A stretch of DNA of 21,686 bases from assembly GCF_938039245.1 (NCBI RefSeq), contig NZ_CALHVN010000022.1:1-21686 (forward strand). The letters run 5' to 3'. Under the pieces are notes generated by a model that saw only the letters and a program-made list of their open reading frames with translations, ran no database searches and was not told the DNA's origin. Positions within the stretch are counted from its first letter, which is position 1. The number at the start of each line of letters is the position of its first letter. The position numbers and the translations under genes were made by a program. This document shows positions 8,669-15,026 of the stretch, piece by piece. The DNA is from an uncultured Campylobacter sp. Lineage in GTDB: Bacteria > Campylobacterota > Campylobacteria > Campylobacterales > Campylobacteraceae.

Positions 8669-8963
8669 ATATAAAGTCCTAATCTCACCACAAGCTTATG
8701 AAGAGCTTGAGGCGATTTATAAATATATCGCAATGTCTTTACTCTCACCAGCTGCTGCAAATTCTACATTAGAGGCTATAAAAAACGCTATCCTTAGCCT
8801 AGATGAGATGCCAAATCGTGGTGCTATTAGAAAAGTTGGCAGATATGCCAATATGGGCTATAGACAGCTATTTGTTAAAAACTACACAGTGATTTATAGG
8901 GTCAATGAAAAAGATAAGGTCGTTATAATCATCACTATTAGATATACACCAAGCGCTTTTTAG
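8661..8963 (+). CDS. RelE/ParE-superfamily toxin
   Basis: 100-aa toxin partner. The start is a TTG at 8661 that overlaps the antitoxin stop by 8 bp; no other start gives the full N-terminal strand (KYKVLISPQAYEELEAIYKYI). The order of an N-terminal strand, two helices (ending in ILSLDEMPNRG), then strands …YRQLFVKNYTVIYRVNEKDKVVIIITI… matches the ParE/RelE fold. The 'LxxMPxRG' and 'R-x-x-x-v-x-x-Y-x-v-x-Y-r-v' spacing is more ParE-like (gyrase poison) than RelE-like (ribosome-dependent RNase), but this cannot be decided by eye. It probably stabilises the island. Confidence 0.88.
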   Translation: MSKYKVLISPQAYEELEAIYKYIAMSLLSPAAANSTLEAIKNAILSLDEMPNRGAIRKVGRYANMGYRQLFVKNYTVIYRVNEKDKVVIIITIRYTPSAF

Positions 8964-8985
8964 ACATACAACTTCAATAATGTCT
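8962..8985 (+). terminator. weak hairpin after the toxin gene
   Basis: AGACAT (8962-8967) pairs with ATGTCT (8980-8985), followed by TTCTA. The 6-bp stem overlaps the toxin stop codon. A possible weak terminator only. Confidence 0.3.
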
Positions 8986-9040
8986 TTCTAGAGAAATATC
9001 CACTTATCCTAATACTCTCTCATCTGCAAAAATATACATA

Positions 9041-9181
9041 ACATCACATACTATACGTTACGTCACCTACTGCATGTTACATCATGTACTATACATTACA
9101 TCAAGTGCTGCATGTGACATCACATACTGAATGTTACATCATGTACTGCACATTACATCACATGCAGTATGTTACATTATG
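9041..9181. repeat. iteron-like array: seven 19-bp tandem repeats plus a partial eighth
   Basis: Seven degenerate units with an exact 19-bp period: 9041-9059, 9060-9078, 9079-9097, 9098-9116, 9117-9135, 9136-9154, 9155-9173, then a partial unit to 9181. The consensus is close to ACATCACATACTGCATGTT. Unit junctions form ATGTnACAT near-palindromes. Period, copy number and the AT-rich flank that follows resemble plasmid replication iterons or a partition centromere. There are no spacers, so it is not CRISPR, and it is not coding. No rep or par gene is in the window, so function is inferred from layout. Confidence 0.8.
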
Positions 9182-9229
9182 AATTTATTTGTTATAATCC
9201 AAGAAAATTTAATGCCAGTTTCTAGTATA

Positions 9230-9258
9230 TTTATCAACATTTTTAGTATGTTGATAAA
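9230..9258. repeat. perfect 11-bp hairpin with DnaA-box-like arms
   Basis: TTTATCAACAT (9230-9240) and ATGTTGATAAA (9248-9258) are a perfect inverted repeat with a 7-nt loop. Each arm holds TTATCAACA, one mismatch from the general DnaA box TTATCCACA. It lies about 50 bp after the 19-bp repeat array across AT-rich DNA. Confidence 0.65.
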
Positions 9259-9265
9259 CTTACTT

Positions 9266-9288
9266 AGCAAGCTCAGGTTGAGCTTGCT
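9266..9288. repeat. perfect 10-bp hairpin
   Basis: AGCAAGCTCA (9266-9275) and TGAGCTTGCT (9279-9288) pair fully around a GGT loop. It is only 7 bp after the previous hairpin and has no U tract on either strand, so it is not an ordinary terminator. Confidence 0.65.
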
Positions 9289-9363
9289 GTAAGGTCTTAG
9301 CCAGACGGGCGAAATTTTTATTTACAAAGATGCAACTTAAACAAAACTTTATCCATTCAAGAT

Positions 9364-9384
9364 GACCTTTGCCGATAAAAGGTC
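9364..9384. repeat. 7-bp inverted repeat
   Basis: GACCTTT (9364-9370) and AAAGGTC (9378-9384) with a 7-nt loop. Third dyad in the gene-free stretch 8964-9518; no gene was found around it. Confidence 0.4.
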
Positions 9385-9518
9385 TAAGTTTTATTTAAGA
9401 TAAATATTATTTTAGGACGCTCAAAATTTCACTCATAAAATTTCTTACTTTTAAAACAATAATCCCTATCCATAAAATGCTAAAATAGCAAGCAAAATAT
9501 AAATGGCTAAATTTACAA

Positions 9519-9647
9519 ATGCTAGAGAGCGACCTTTGGGAGTCGGCGGATCTTTTGCGTTCAGGCTCAAACCTCATATCTCATCAATACTGCATGCCGG
9601 TGCTTGGTCTTATCTTTTTGCGATACGCTCTGGGGAGAGTTGCCTGA
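9519..9647 (+). pseudogene. hsdM: hsdM 5' fragment (type I methyltransferase N-terminus)
   Basis: Reading from ATG 9519 gives MLESDLWESADLLRSGSNLI, then SHQYCMPVLGLIFLRYA. This is the unmistakable N-terminus of HsdM, the modification subunit of type I restriction-modification systems ('LWxxADxLR…exxxxVLGLIFLRYa'). In-frame residues just upstream (LNLQ) also fit the family, so the original start was a little earlier and is disturbed. After about 35 codons the homology stops at RYA. The frame then reads five codons of foreign sequence to a TGA at 9645. The whole SAM-binding domain (including NPPF/Y) is missing. The sequence continues straight into an hsdR 3' end, so this is a deletion scar. Confidence 0.8.
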
Positions 9648-9729
9648 GTGCTATGATGATATGAGTATCTCGGCGTGCAGAGAGAAAATTTACGAGTATG
9701 TCTATATGAGATATAGGAGTGTTGCGTAG
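9628..9729 (+). pseudogene. hsdR: hsdR 3' fragment (type I restriction subunit C-terminus)
   Basis: In the next reading frame, beginning exactly where the hsdM homology ends, is LWGELPECYDDMSISACREK followed by IYEYVYMRY and a stop at 9727-9729. Short acidic blocks ending in 'kIyeYVyxrY' resemble the extreme C-terminus of HsdR proteins. This is a looser match than the hsdM piece, and the operon context (hsdM start directly followed by an hsdR end) adds to it. All motor and nuclease domains, as well as hsdS, are gone. Confidence 0.55.
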
Positions 9730-9755
9730 AATATATCGCAAGTTTGTAAGCAAGC

Positions 9756-9787
9756 CCGTGTAAATTTATTAAGTAAAATTTACACGG
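9756..9787. terminator. strong bidirectional hairpin
   Basis: CCGTGTAAATTT (9756-9767) and AAATTTACACGG (9776-9787) pair perfectly over 12 bp with an 8-nt loop. Imperfect pairing extends outward to about 9748-9795. It lies between the rightward hsd remnant and the leftward relaxase gene, as a shared terminator would. Confidence 0.6.
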
Positions 9788-9847
9788 CTAGCTTACTTTG
9801 GTGGCTTAAATTTATAGATTACGCATTGTAAATTTTAAGAATGCTAG

Positions 9848-11263
9848 CTACCCCATCTCCATCCCAGCATCATCTTTTGTAAATTTACCCATTAGCTCTG
9901 GCATCTCATTTACTATCATCTCTTTTAGCTCTGGGTTACTATTTGCTATTTCAAGTAAAAGACCTAAGCTTTTGTCATTAAAGTCTCTTAACCTGATATT
10001 TTCTTTTTGCAAGCTTTCGGTTTTACGTGTTAGAGATTGGTTTTCTCTATCCTTACTCTCTATCAATACACTTTGTTCATCTATTTTTGTTTGCTGATTA
10101 GTATGTGCTTTTACTCTATTTTTAAGAAGCATTATCTCTTTGTCTTGCTCAGCTTGGGTTTCTTTTAAATCATCTAGCTCTTTTTCTAGCTGCTCTTTTT
10201 CTTTTAAGACTTCTATGTTTTTCTTTTTATCTTCCTCTATGATTTTACTTTGTTCTGTTACTTGCTCAGCAAGAAGTTCTGCCTTTTCTTTTAGCTGTTC
10301 ATCAGATGTGATGGTTATATTCTCTTGCATTTGTTCAAAAACAGAATTTCTAAGACCTGCTATTAAAGCTCTTTTTTCATTTGGCTCTAACCTAAAGTAC
10401 TCGTCGCCCAACAAAGGCTCTTTCTTTTGCATATACTTATTTGCTTCCGCTTCTATAAGCTTTTGAATTTTCTCTTTTAGCTCTTTCTCGCTCTTATATT
10501 CACTTGCTATTTGGTGCATTTGGGTTAAATTCTTGTGTCTATTTTTACTTGACTTACCACGAAGTACCTGACCTTCAAATGCCTCTGCTCCCATATCTTG
10601 TAGCTCTTTACCAAATTTTGCTGTTTTTGACCTGCCACTAAATCTCAAATTTGCATGCTTCTCAAAGTTGTAGTTTGTAAAGATGATGTGATAGTGCTTG
10701 GTCTTTTCGTCATTATGCTCAGCCACAAGCAGACACTTTACGCCATACTTCGCACAGTATGCGTTTACAAATCTCATTACTCTATCCATATGTATGTTTT
10801 CATTTATAAATTTTGACTCTTCGTTGTTTAGCCCTTCTTTTGGCTCCTTCTTCCTATCTGTGCCAAACGTGATGATAATCTCACAAAAGCTACGCATATC
10901 TTTGCGCCAAGACTTTTTTATAACAGTATCTTTGCCATTTCGCTTTTGTGTATAGGACTGCGCGGTATAGTCTTCTTTAAAGCTATCCTGAAAGCCTTTA
11001 AGTAAATTCTTTACAAAGGCCATATTATGTAGTTCATCATCTTTGCTATTGGCATCTCTCATATTGCCATTGCCATTAAACTCGCTTAGGAGCTTGTAGC
11101 GATTAATAGTGGTTGGATTCTTGTTGAGATACTTTATATGCTCAGTTTGATTTTTCTCACGGCACGCATGTGCAAATCTACCTATGGCTCTACCATATGT
11201 TAAAAAACCTGACCTTACGTTTATGACTAAACTGTGATCATTTACTATATATGCATTAGCCAT
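9848..11263 (-). CDS. MobV-type (Pre/Mob) plasmid relaxase
   Basis: 471-aa relaxase that would nick oriT and pilot the strand during mobilization by a helper conjugation system. The metal-binding motif III, HxDExxPHxH, is present as H183-N-D-E-K-T-K-H190-Y-H192 followed by IIFTNYNF (Lys replaces the usual Pro). The N-terminal region AHACREKN…NPTTINRYKLL is the probable counterpart of motif I (HNxR…NPdid…LNYdL). Residues about 310-440 form a long coiled coil (EQVTEQSKIIEEDKKKNIEV…), common in MobV proteins. A strong AGGTGA site sits 7 bp before ATG 11263. An overlapping leader ORF precedes it. MobV relaxases come from small mobilizable plasmids and IMEs, which is the best evidence for the island's origin. 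No mating-pair genes are visible, so it would need help in trans. Confidence 0.87.
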   Translation of the reverse strand: MANAYIVNDHSLVINVRSGFLTYGRAIGRFAHACREKNQTEHIKYLNKNPTTINRYKLLSEFNGNGNMRDANSKDDELHNMAFVKNLLKGFQDSFKEDYTAQSYTQKRNGKDTVIKKSWRKDMRSFCEIIITFGTDRKKEPKEGLNNEESKFINENIHMDRVMRFVNAYCAKYGVKCLLVAEHNDEKTKHYHIIFTNYNFEKHANLRFSGRSKTAKFGKELQDMGAEAFEGQVLRGKSSKNRHKNLTQMHQIASEYKSEKELKEKIQKLIEAEANKYMQKKEPLLGDEYFRLEPNEKRALIAGLRNSVFEQMQENITITSDEQLKEKAELLAEQVTEQSKIIEEDKKKNIEVLKEKEQLEKELDDLKETQAEQDKEIMLLKNRVKAHTNQQTKIDEQSVLIESKDRENQSLTRKTESLQKENIRLRDFNDKSLGLLLEIANSNPELKEMIVNEMPELMGKFTKDDAGMEMG

Positions 11264-11336
11264 GGCAAATCACCTCACCATTTGAACTTTCTCTCGTGCT
11301 AGCGGTGCTAGTTACTATCAATGAAAAAATTTTCAT
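11256..11336 (-). CDS. 26-codon leader peptide ORF overlapping the relaxase start
   Basis: On the minus strand, ATG 11336 opens a 26-codon frame (MKIFSLIVTSTASTRESSNG then EVICHG) ending in TAA at 11258-11256. Its stop overlaps the relaxase start by 8 bp (ATGGCTAA). It has an excellent AAGGAAG site (11346-11340), and a TATAAA -10 (11363-11358) is placed just upstream so that the transcript would begin about 15 nt before its ATG. A small CTAGC-GGT-GCTAG hairpin (11298-11310) lies inside. Translational coupling or attenuation of relaxase expression is an inference. No homologue is known to me. Confidence 0.5.
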   Translation of the reverse strand: MKIFSLIVTSTASTRESSNGEVICHG

Positions 11337-11340
11337 TTTC

Positions 11341-11363
11341 TTCCTTTTTAAAAGATATTTATA
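11341..11363 (-). promoter_or_regulatory. promoter and ribosome site of the leader-relaxase unit
   Basis: On the minus strand, TATAAA at 11363-11358 in the context TTACTATAAATAT, then AAGGAA at 11346-11341. A 7-bp inverted repeat (TTACTAT at 11312-11318 with ATAGTAA at 11361-11367) brackets the site and could be an operator or part of oriT. oriT of MobV relaxases normally lies immediately upstream of mob, i.e. within 11264-11450; no nick-site consensus was recognised. Confidence 0.45.
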
Positions 11364-11497
11364 GTAATTACACCAATTTTGGAAAAAATCTGCGCTGGAA
11401 ATGCAAATTTTTGTAAAAAATTCATAATTAGAAAAAGAATAAATTAAGAATAGTGAAAGGATATAGGGTGAAAGTAGGTATATTAAATTTGTATTAT

Positions 11498-11538
11498 TGA
11501 AAGCTTTGAGCTTTCAGGTTTTGCCCCAAAAGCTCAAA
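11498..11538. terminator. two overlapping alternative hairpins at the end of the 12-gene operon
   Basis: TGAAAGCT-TTG-AGCTTTCA (11498-11516) and the longer TTTGAGCTTT (11505-11514) with AAAGCTCAAA (11529-11538) share sequence and are mutually exclusive. They lie 6 bp beyond the stop of the rhodanese gene. Neither is followed by a strong U tract in the minus-strand transcript. Probable terminator region. Confidence 0.4.
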
Positions 11539-11543
11539 TAAAT

Positions 11544-12251
11544 TTATTTCACTAACTCGTAGCTATGTTCTTTTGTGCCGTCAAGTAGGTTTAAGACTTT
11601 GTAACCTTTGTCACTTAAAATTTGAGCTAGTTTAGCACTACGGTTGCCACTGTAGCAGTGTGTGACGATAGTTTTGTCTTTGTTTGCTTCAAGCACGTCT
11701 TTGTAGTTATCCACAGGCTCGCCATCAGGTATGTTAATAGCGCCTTTCATATGTCCAGCGTCATAGTCTTTTTTCTCTCTAACATCGATGATTAGGATGT
11801 TTGGATCGTTTGCGATCTTCTTAAATTCCTCTGCGTTTATGCTGCCAAATTTAACTAGATCGTAGTTAAATTCTTTCACGCCCTCAGCGTTGCTAAGCTT
11901 GTTAAAGCCCTTTGATTTTAGTATATCTAGTGCCTTGCCGCTGCGGTTGCCGCTGTTGCAGTAAAGTACGACATTTTTATCTTTGTAGCCGTTAATCTCA
12001 TCTAGTCTAGCCTCGATCTCTTCAAGAGGGATGTTTATAGCGTGTTTTAAGTGGCCAGCGTTATACTCCTCCGCTTTTCTCACATCGATGACTAGATAGT
12101 CCTCTTTTTTCTTGTTATCAGCTTGTATCGCAGATAGTTCAGCACCCTTAAATTTAGCGTCCGTTGGCGCTTTTGTATCGCTGCAAGCTGTGAGAAAACC
12201 AAGTGCAAAAAGCACAACTATACCTTTAACTATTTTACTTTTGACGAACAT
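11544..12251 (-). CDS. twin-rhodanese lipoprotein
   Basis: 235-aa exported lipoprotein with two rhodanese (sulfurtransferase) domains. The signal peptide has the lipobox L20-T-A-C23. Domain 1 spans about 38-134 with active loop C98-N-S-G-N-R-S; domain 2 spans about 137-235 with C199-Y-S-G-N-R-S. Both domains carry the VIDVR…Y..GH…AINIP motif and an intact catalytic Cys, so both look active; in most tandem rhodaneses only one domain is. Thiosulfate or persulfide sulfur transfer at the membrane is the family role. The six-residue loop and neighbours leave open selenium or arsenic-related chemistry. It has its own AAGGAGA ribosome site and lies 31 bp after the previous gene, so it is probably the last gene of the operon, though its own promoter is possible. 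Confidence 0.9.
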   Translation of the reverse strand: MFVKSKIVKGIVVLFALGFLTACSDTKAPTDAKFKGAELSAIQADNKKKEDYLVIDVRKAEEYNAGHLKHAINIPLEEIEARLDEINGYKDKNVVLYCNSGNRSGKALDILKSKGFNKLSNAEGVKEFNYDLVKFGSINAEEFKKIANDPNILIIDVREKKDYDAGHMKGAINIPDGEPVDNYKDVLEANKDKTIVTHCYSGNRSAKLAQILSDKGYKVLNLLDGTKEHSYELVK

Positions 12252-12282
12252 TTCTTCTCCTTTTTTTATAAAATTTCACTAT

Positions 12283-13203
12283 TTATTTTGCGTAAATTTG
12301 CCAAAATCCACCCACTATCGCCTCTTTTATCTCACCCTCACTACCATTTGCTATGCGGCCTCTATATGAGACCTCGGCCGGACTTTGAGCCTGCCAAATT
12401 TGATCAAACCACTCTAAAAATTTCGCCGTGTCATATCGCACAGGAAGCGCCTCGATGTAAATTTCGCCGTGTTTAGCGCGGTATATCGCCTCTTTGCTTG
12501 GCGTAATGGCTATGCGAGTTATGAGCCCATAAAGCTCGCTGGCAAAATTTGACATGCCAGCCGCACCGTTATTTATCACTACGCCGTTTTCGAGCGCTAT
12601 GGCGGCAGGGGCGCAGGTGTGAGTGCAGGCTAGCACATCAAATTTATGCTTTTTAAACCATAAATTTAACTCATCTTGCCTAGCTTTTTGACTCAAATTT
12701 TCACGAGAGCAGCCCCAGCCAGCTAGAAATTTCTCATCTCCGTGTGTGATAGCGACATTTGCGCCGCCAACGCTTACTAGCTCGCATTTAGCTCGTTTTT
12801 TAAAAATTTCTATAAACTGCTTGCACTCATCATTTACAAGGTGGTTTAAGCGAGAGTGGATCAAATTTGAGCGATTTATCGTGCCAGCGTCTGTGCATGA
12901 GGGGTAGAAGCAGCCGCAACCATTTTGACCACTTGCTAGCTCAAATTCAACATTGCCATTTATCGCCGTAAGACCTCGTTTTGCTATCTCACGCTCTATC
13001 TGGCAAAAGCTATTTGCCTCTGCATCAAACCAGTGGATATCGCCGTTAAAAACGACATCGGCACTCTCGGTGTCCGCCATAGCTAAAATTTCTTTTAGTG
13101 CAAAGACATTGCCGTAAAGTCCGCCTACGACATATAGGCAGCTGCTTTGAAATTTTGGCCCCGACGGGAAATTTAACGCATAGCTAAGCGGGCAAGAGCT
13201 CAT
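12283..13203 (-). CDS. metallophosphoesterase-like protein with degenerate metal site
   Basis: 306 aa with the calcineurin-like phosphoesterase layout. Motif I is GGLYGN (27-32) where active members have (S)DIHGN, so both Asp and His are lost. Motif II, NGD (53-55), is intact. Motif III is NGNVE (82-86) instead of GNHE. Motif IV is THGDE (153-157). Motif V is ACTHTCAP (192-199), close to GHTH. The fold is therefore clear but one metal site is probably crippled, so it may be a divergent enzyme or a binding protein. It is Cys-rich (C95, C97, C102 region). The start ATG 13203 overlaps the symporter stop by ATGA, which fixes it. In the operon it could dephosphorylate a sugar-phosphate intermediate (inference). 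Confidence 0.75.
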   Translation of the reverse strand: MSSCPLSYALNFPSGPKFQSSCLYVVGGLYGNVFALKEILAMADTESADVVFNGDIHWFDAEANSFCQIEREIAKRGLTAINGNVEFELASGQNGCGCFYPSCTDAGTINRSNLIHSRLNHLVNDECKQFIEIFKKRAKCELVSVGGANVAITHGDEKFLAGWGCSRENLSQKARQDELNLWFKKHKFDVLACTHTCAPAAIALENGVVINNGAAGMSNFASELYGLITRIAITPSKEAIYRAKHGEIYIEALPVRYDTAKFLEWFDQIWQAQSPAEVSYRGRIANGSEGEIKEAIVGGFWQIYAK

Positions 13204-14588
13204 CTTTTATCTTTACACCCACAAAACATCCCAGGCAGCGCATAGGCAAGCGTGCATGCGATGAGACCATATAAATTTATGCCTAAAAGCATTGCGTATT
13301 TGCCGCTGCCGATAGCTAAAAATTCAGGGAAAATTTTTGCGTCAAATGCAAACGCAACGCCCAAAAGTATGCCTAGCCAAAAGCTAAGATGAAAGCCAAG
13401 CTTTGTTGGACTCACAAAGCCGTGCAACAAAAATATCGGCGCTAGGCCGATCACCATCGTGCCACTAATCGTCGTGGCCTTTAAGATATCGGTGCCAACA
13501 ATCATCGGTAAATTTCCAAAAATGGCAAAAAGTATCATCGAGATGATGCCGATTTTTATGGAAATTTTAGCGACGTCTTTGTTTAGCATCGCTGGGATAT
13601 CGTAGCCAACTAGCTTTGAAAGACTTGCAAAGGTTGAATCCAGCGTCGATCCAGCAGCCGCTATCATGACGGCTGTCATCAGGATAGTTGAGCCAATCCC
13701 CATTGTTTTAGCTAGCTCGGCTGGGATGTTGCCCTTTGCGGCGATGCCCTCAATCGAGCCGTAGATGCCGATAAAGCTAAAGATGACGATGGCTATAAAA
13801 CCTAAAATGCCAGAAACCACAAAGCTTTTTAGCATCGTTTTTTCTTCGCAGATGAAGCCTCGATCGGTTAAAACTGGGTCGTGAAAAGGGTAGCTAACTA
13901 GCTGCAAAACTGCGACTAAAAGCAGGTCCACGCCGCCGCCTAGACTCCAACTGCCAGTGCTAACTAGCTCACCCACACCGTGCTTTGGCAAGATAGTCAC
14001 GATAACCCAAAGCGTGGCGATGATGAAAACTAAGGCCTGAATGACATCAGTCACGATAGAGCCCCTAAGTCCGCCGCGAACCGAATAAACAAGCGTAAAG
14101 AGCGTAAAAAGTGAGGCTGCGACGATAAAAGGCATGCTGCCACTATCTCCGTAGTAGCCGCCCACGACTGCGGTGTTGCTCCAAACTTCGTTAAAAAGCC
14201 TAACCAAGATCGCCACGCAAAATGCGATGCTAGCAGCTGCGCCGTAGTTGCTGGTTAAAAACTGCACAAGTCCGGTTGCGCCAAATTTTCGCCTTAGGCG
14301 GTAGATGACGATGCCGGCTATCGGTATACAAAGCCAATATGTTGCGTAAGCTACGCCGCCTACTATGCCGTAGCTAGCGCCTAAATTTGCGGCGTTTGTG
14401 ACTGATTTTGCAAATATCCAGCTGATAAAAATGCTAGTCGTTAGCAAAAATGGCGACACCTTTACGCCGCCTTCATCCTCTCCCTTAAAAAACGAGCCGA
14501 TGCTGCGAGCTTTTGGTGAAAAAGCATACATTATCACGCCGTAAACGATCAAAAAGCCCCAAAAAAAGAGCGACTGATACTCTTGCAT
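13200..14588 (-). CDS. sodium:solute symporter family (SSS) transporter
   Basis: 462-aa integral membrane protein with about 13 hydrophobic segments. SSS-family landmarks include SWIFAKSVTNAANLGASYGI and VRLFNEVWSNTAVVGGYYG early, the VYSVRGGLRGSIVTDVIQ loop (the usual 'GGlkAVvwTDviQ' block, near 168-185), and AAAGSTLDSTFASLSKLVGYDI (the 'STadS.Ll…..tDi' block) around 310-330. It couples Na+ influx to uptake, or possibly exchange, of an organic solute; the substrate is unknown. It overlaps the upstream C_GCAxxG_C_C gene by 1 bp (TAATG) and the downstream phosphoesterase by 4 bp. Position in the cluster suggests uptake of a precursor or release of a product of the radical SAM pathway. Confidence 0.87.
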   Translation of the reverse strand: MQEYQSLFFWGFLIVYGVIMYAFSPKARSIGSFFKGEDEGGVKVSPFLLTTSIFISWIFAKSVTNAANLGASYGIVGGVAYATYWLCIPIAGIVIYRLRRKFGATGLVQFLTSNYGAAASIAFCVAILVRLFNEVWSNTAVVGGYYGDSGSMPFIVAASLFTLFTLVYSVRGGLRGSIVTDVIQALVFIIATLWVIVTILPKHGVGELVSTGSWSLGGGVDLLLVAVLQLVSYPFHDPVLTDRGFICEEKTMLKSFVVSGILGFIAIVIFSFIGIYGSIEGIAAKGNIPAELAKTMGIGSTILMTAVMIAAAGSTLDSTFASLSKLVGYDIPAMLNKDVAKISIKIGIISMILFAIFGNLPMIVGTDILKATTISGTMVIGLAPIFLLHGFVSPTKLGFHLSFWLGILLGVAFAFDAKIFPEFLAIGSGKYAMLLGINLYGLIACTLAYALPGMFCGCKDKR

Positions 14589-15010
14589 TAATTCTCCTTA
14601 AATTCTAAAATTTGATCCAAAGCCCTCATGCTATCGCTTATAGCGCAGGGGCAAATTTTCGCAAAAAGCCCTTTTTGCACTATCACTTCAAGCTCGTCTG
14701 GCTTGCTTAGATCATACCCCAAGACCTCTTTGCAGATGCTAGATTTTTGCGTTTTAAAATATATCTCTTTAAAGCGCGCCAAATTTGCATTATATTTTTC
14801 TTTATCATCGCCGTAAGCAAGCCCCAAAACTAGCACTGCCGCTAGATATGCGCCACATATCGAGCCCTCCTGCATGCCGCCTAAGAGCCCAAAGCTAAGC
14901 TTCATAAGCTGCGCCTCGTTTGCACCTAGGTGCTGTGCGTAGCGTGCTAATATCATCTGCGCGCAGTTTTGCTCGGCAAATTTTTGCGCTATCTCTTCAT
15001 TGCTCATCAT
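14588..15010 (-). CDS. C_GCAxxG_C_C family redox protein
   Basis: 140 aa matching the C_GCAxxG_C_C family (small, probably redox-active Cys proteins often found beside radical SAM and selenium genes). Motifs in order are NC16AQ, FGLLGGMQEGSIC52GAY, SIC93KEVLGYDLS and KIC120PC122AISDSMRALDQIL. The family's GCAxxG Cys is represented by C52 in SICGAY. Start: ATG ATG at 15010, with AAAGGATAAAAA ahead of the first. It lies 16 bp downstream of arsS. A role in handling electrons or thiolates for ArsS is an inference. Confidence 0.82.
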   Translation of the reverse strand: MMSNEEIAQKFAEQNCAQMILARYAQHLGANEAQLMKLSFGLLGGMQEGSICGAYLAAVLVLGLAYGDDKEKYNANLARFKEIYFKTQKSSICKEVLGYDLSKPDELEVIVQKGLFAKICPCAISDSMRALDQILEFKEN

Positions 15011-15026
15011 TTTTTATCCTTTAAAT

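Noticed and set aside
9041..9181. CRISPR array
   Set aside because: The 19-bp units are contiguous with no unique spacers, and no cas genes are near.
9300..9480. a further gene between the hairpins and the hsdM fragment
   Set aside because: Only very short frames without ribosome sites are present on either strand.
10140..10466. serine-rich plus-strand ORF
   Set aside because: It is the antisense shadow of the relaxase coiled coil; its Ser/Phe/Cys bias mirrors Glu/Lys codons on the other strand.
11264..11450. a defined oriT nick site for the relaxase
   Set aside because: Inverted repeats are present, but no known MobV nick consensus could be recognised by eye, so only the location is proposed.
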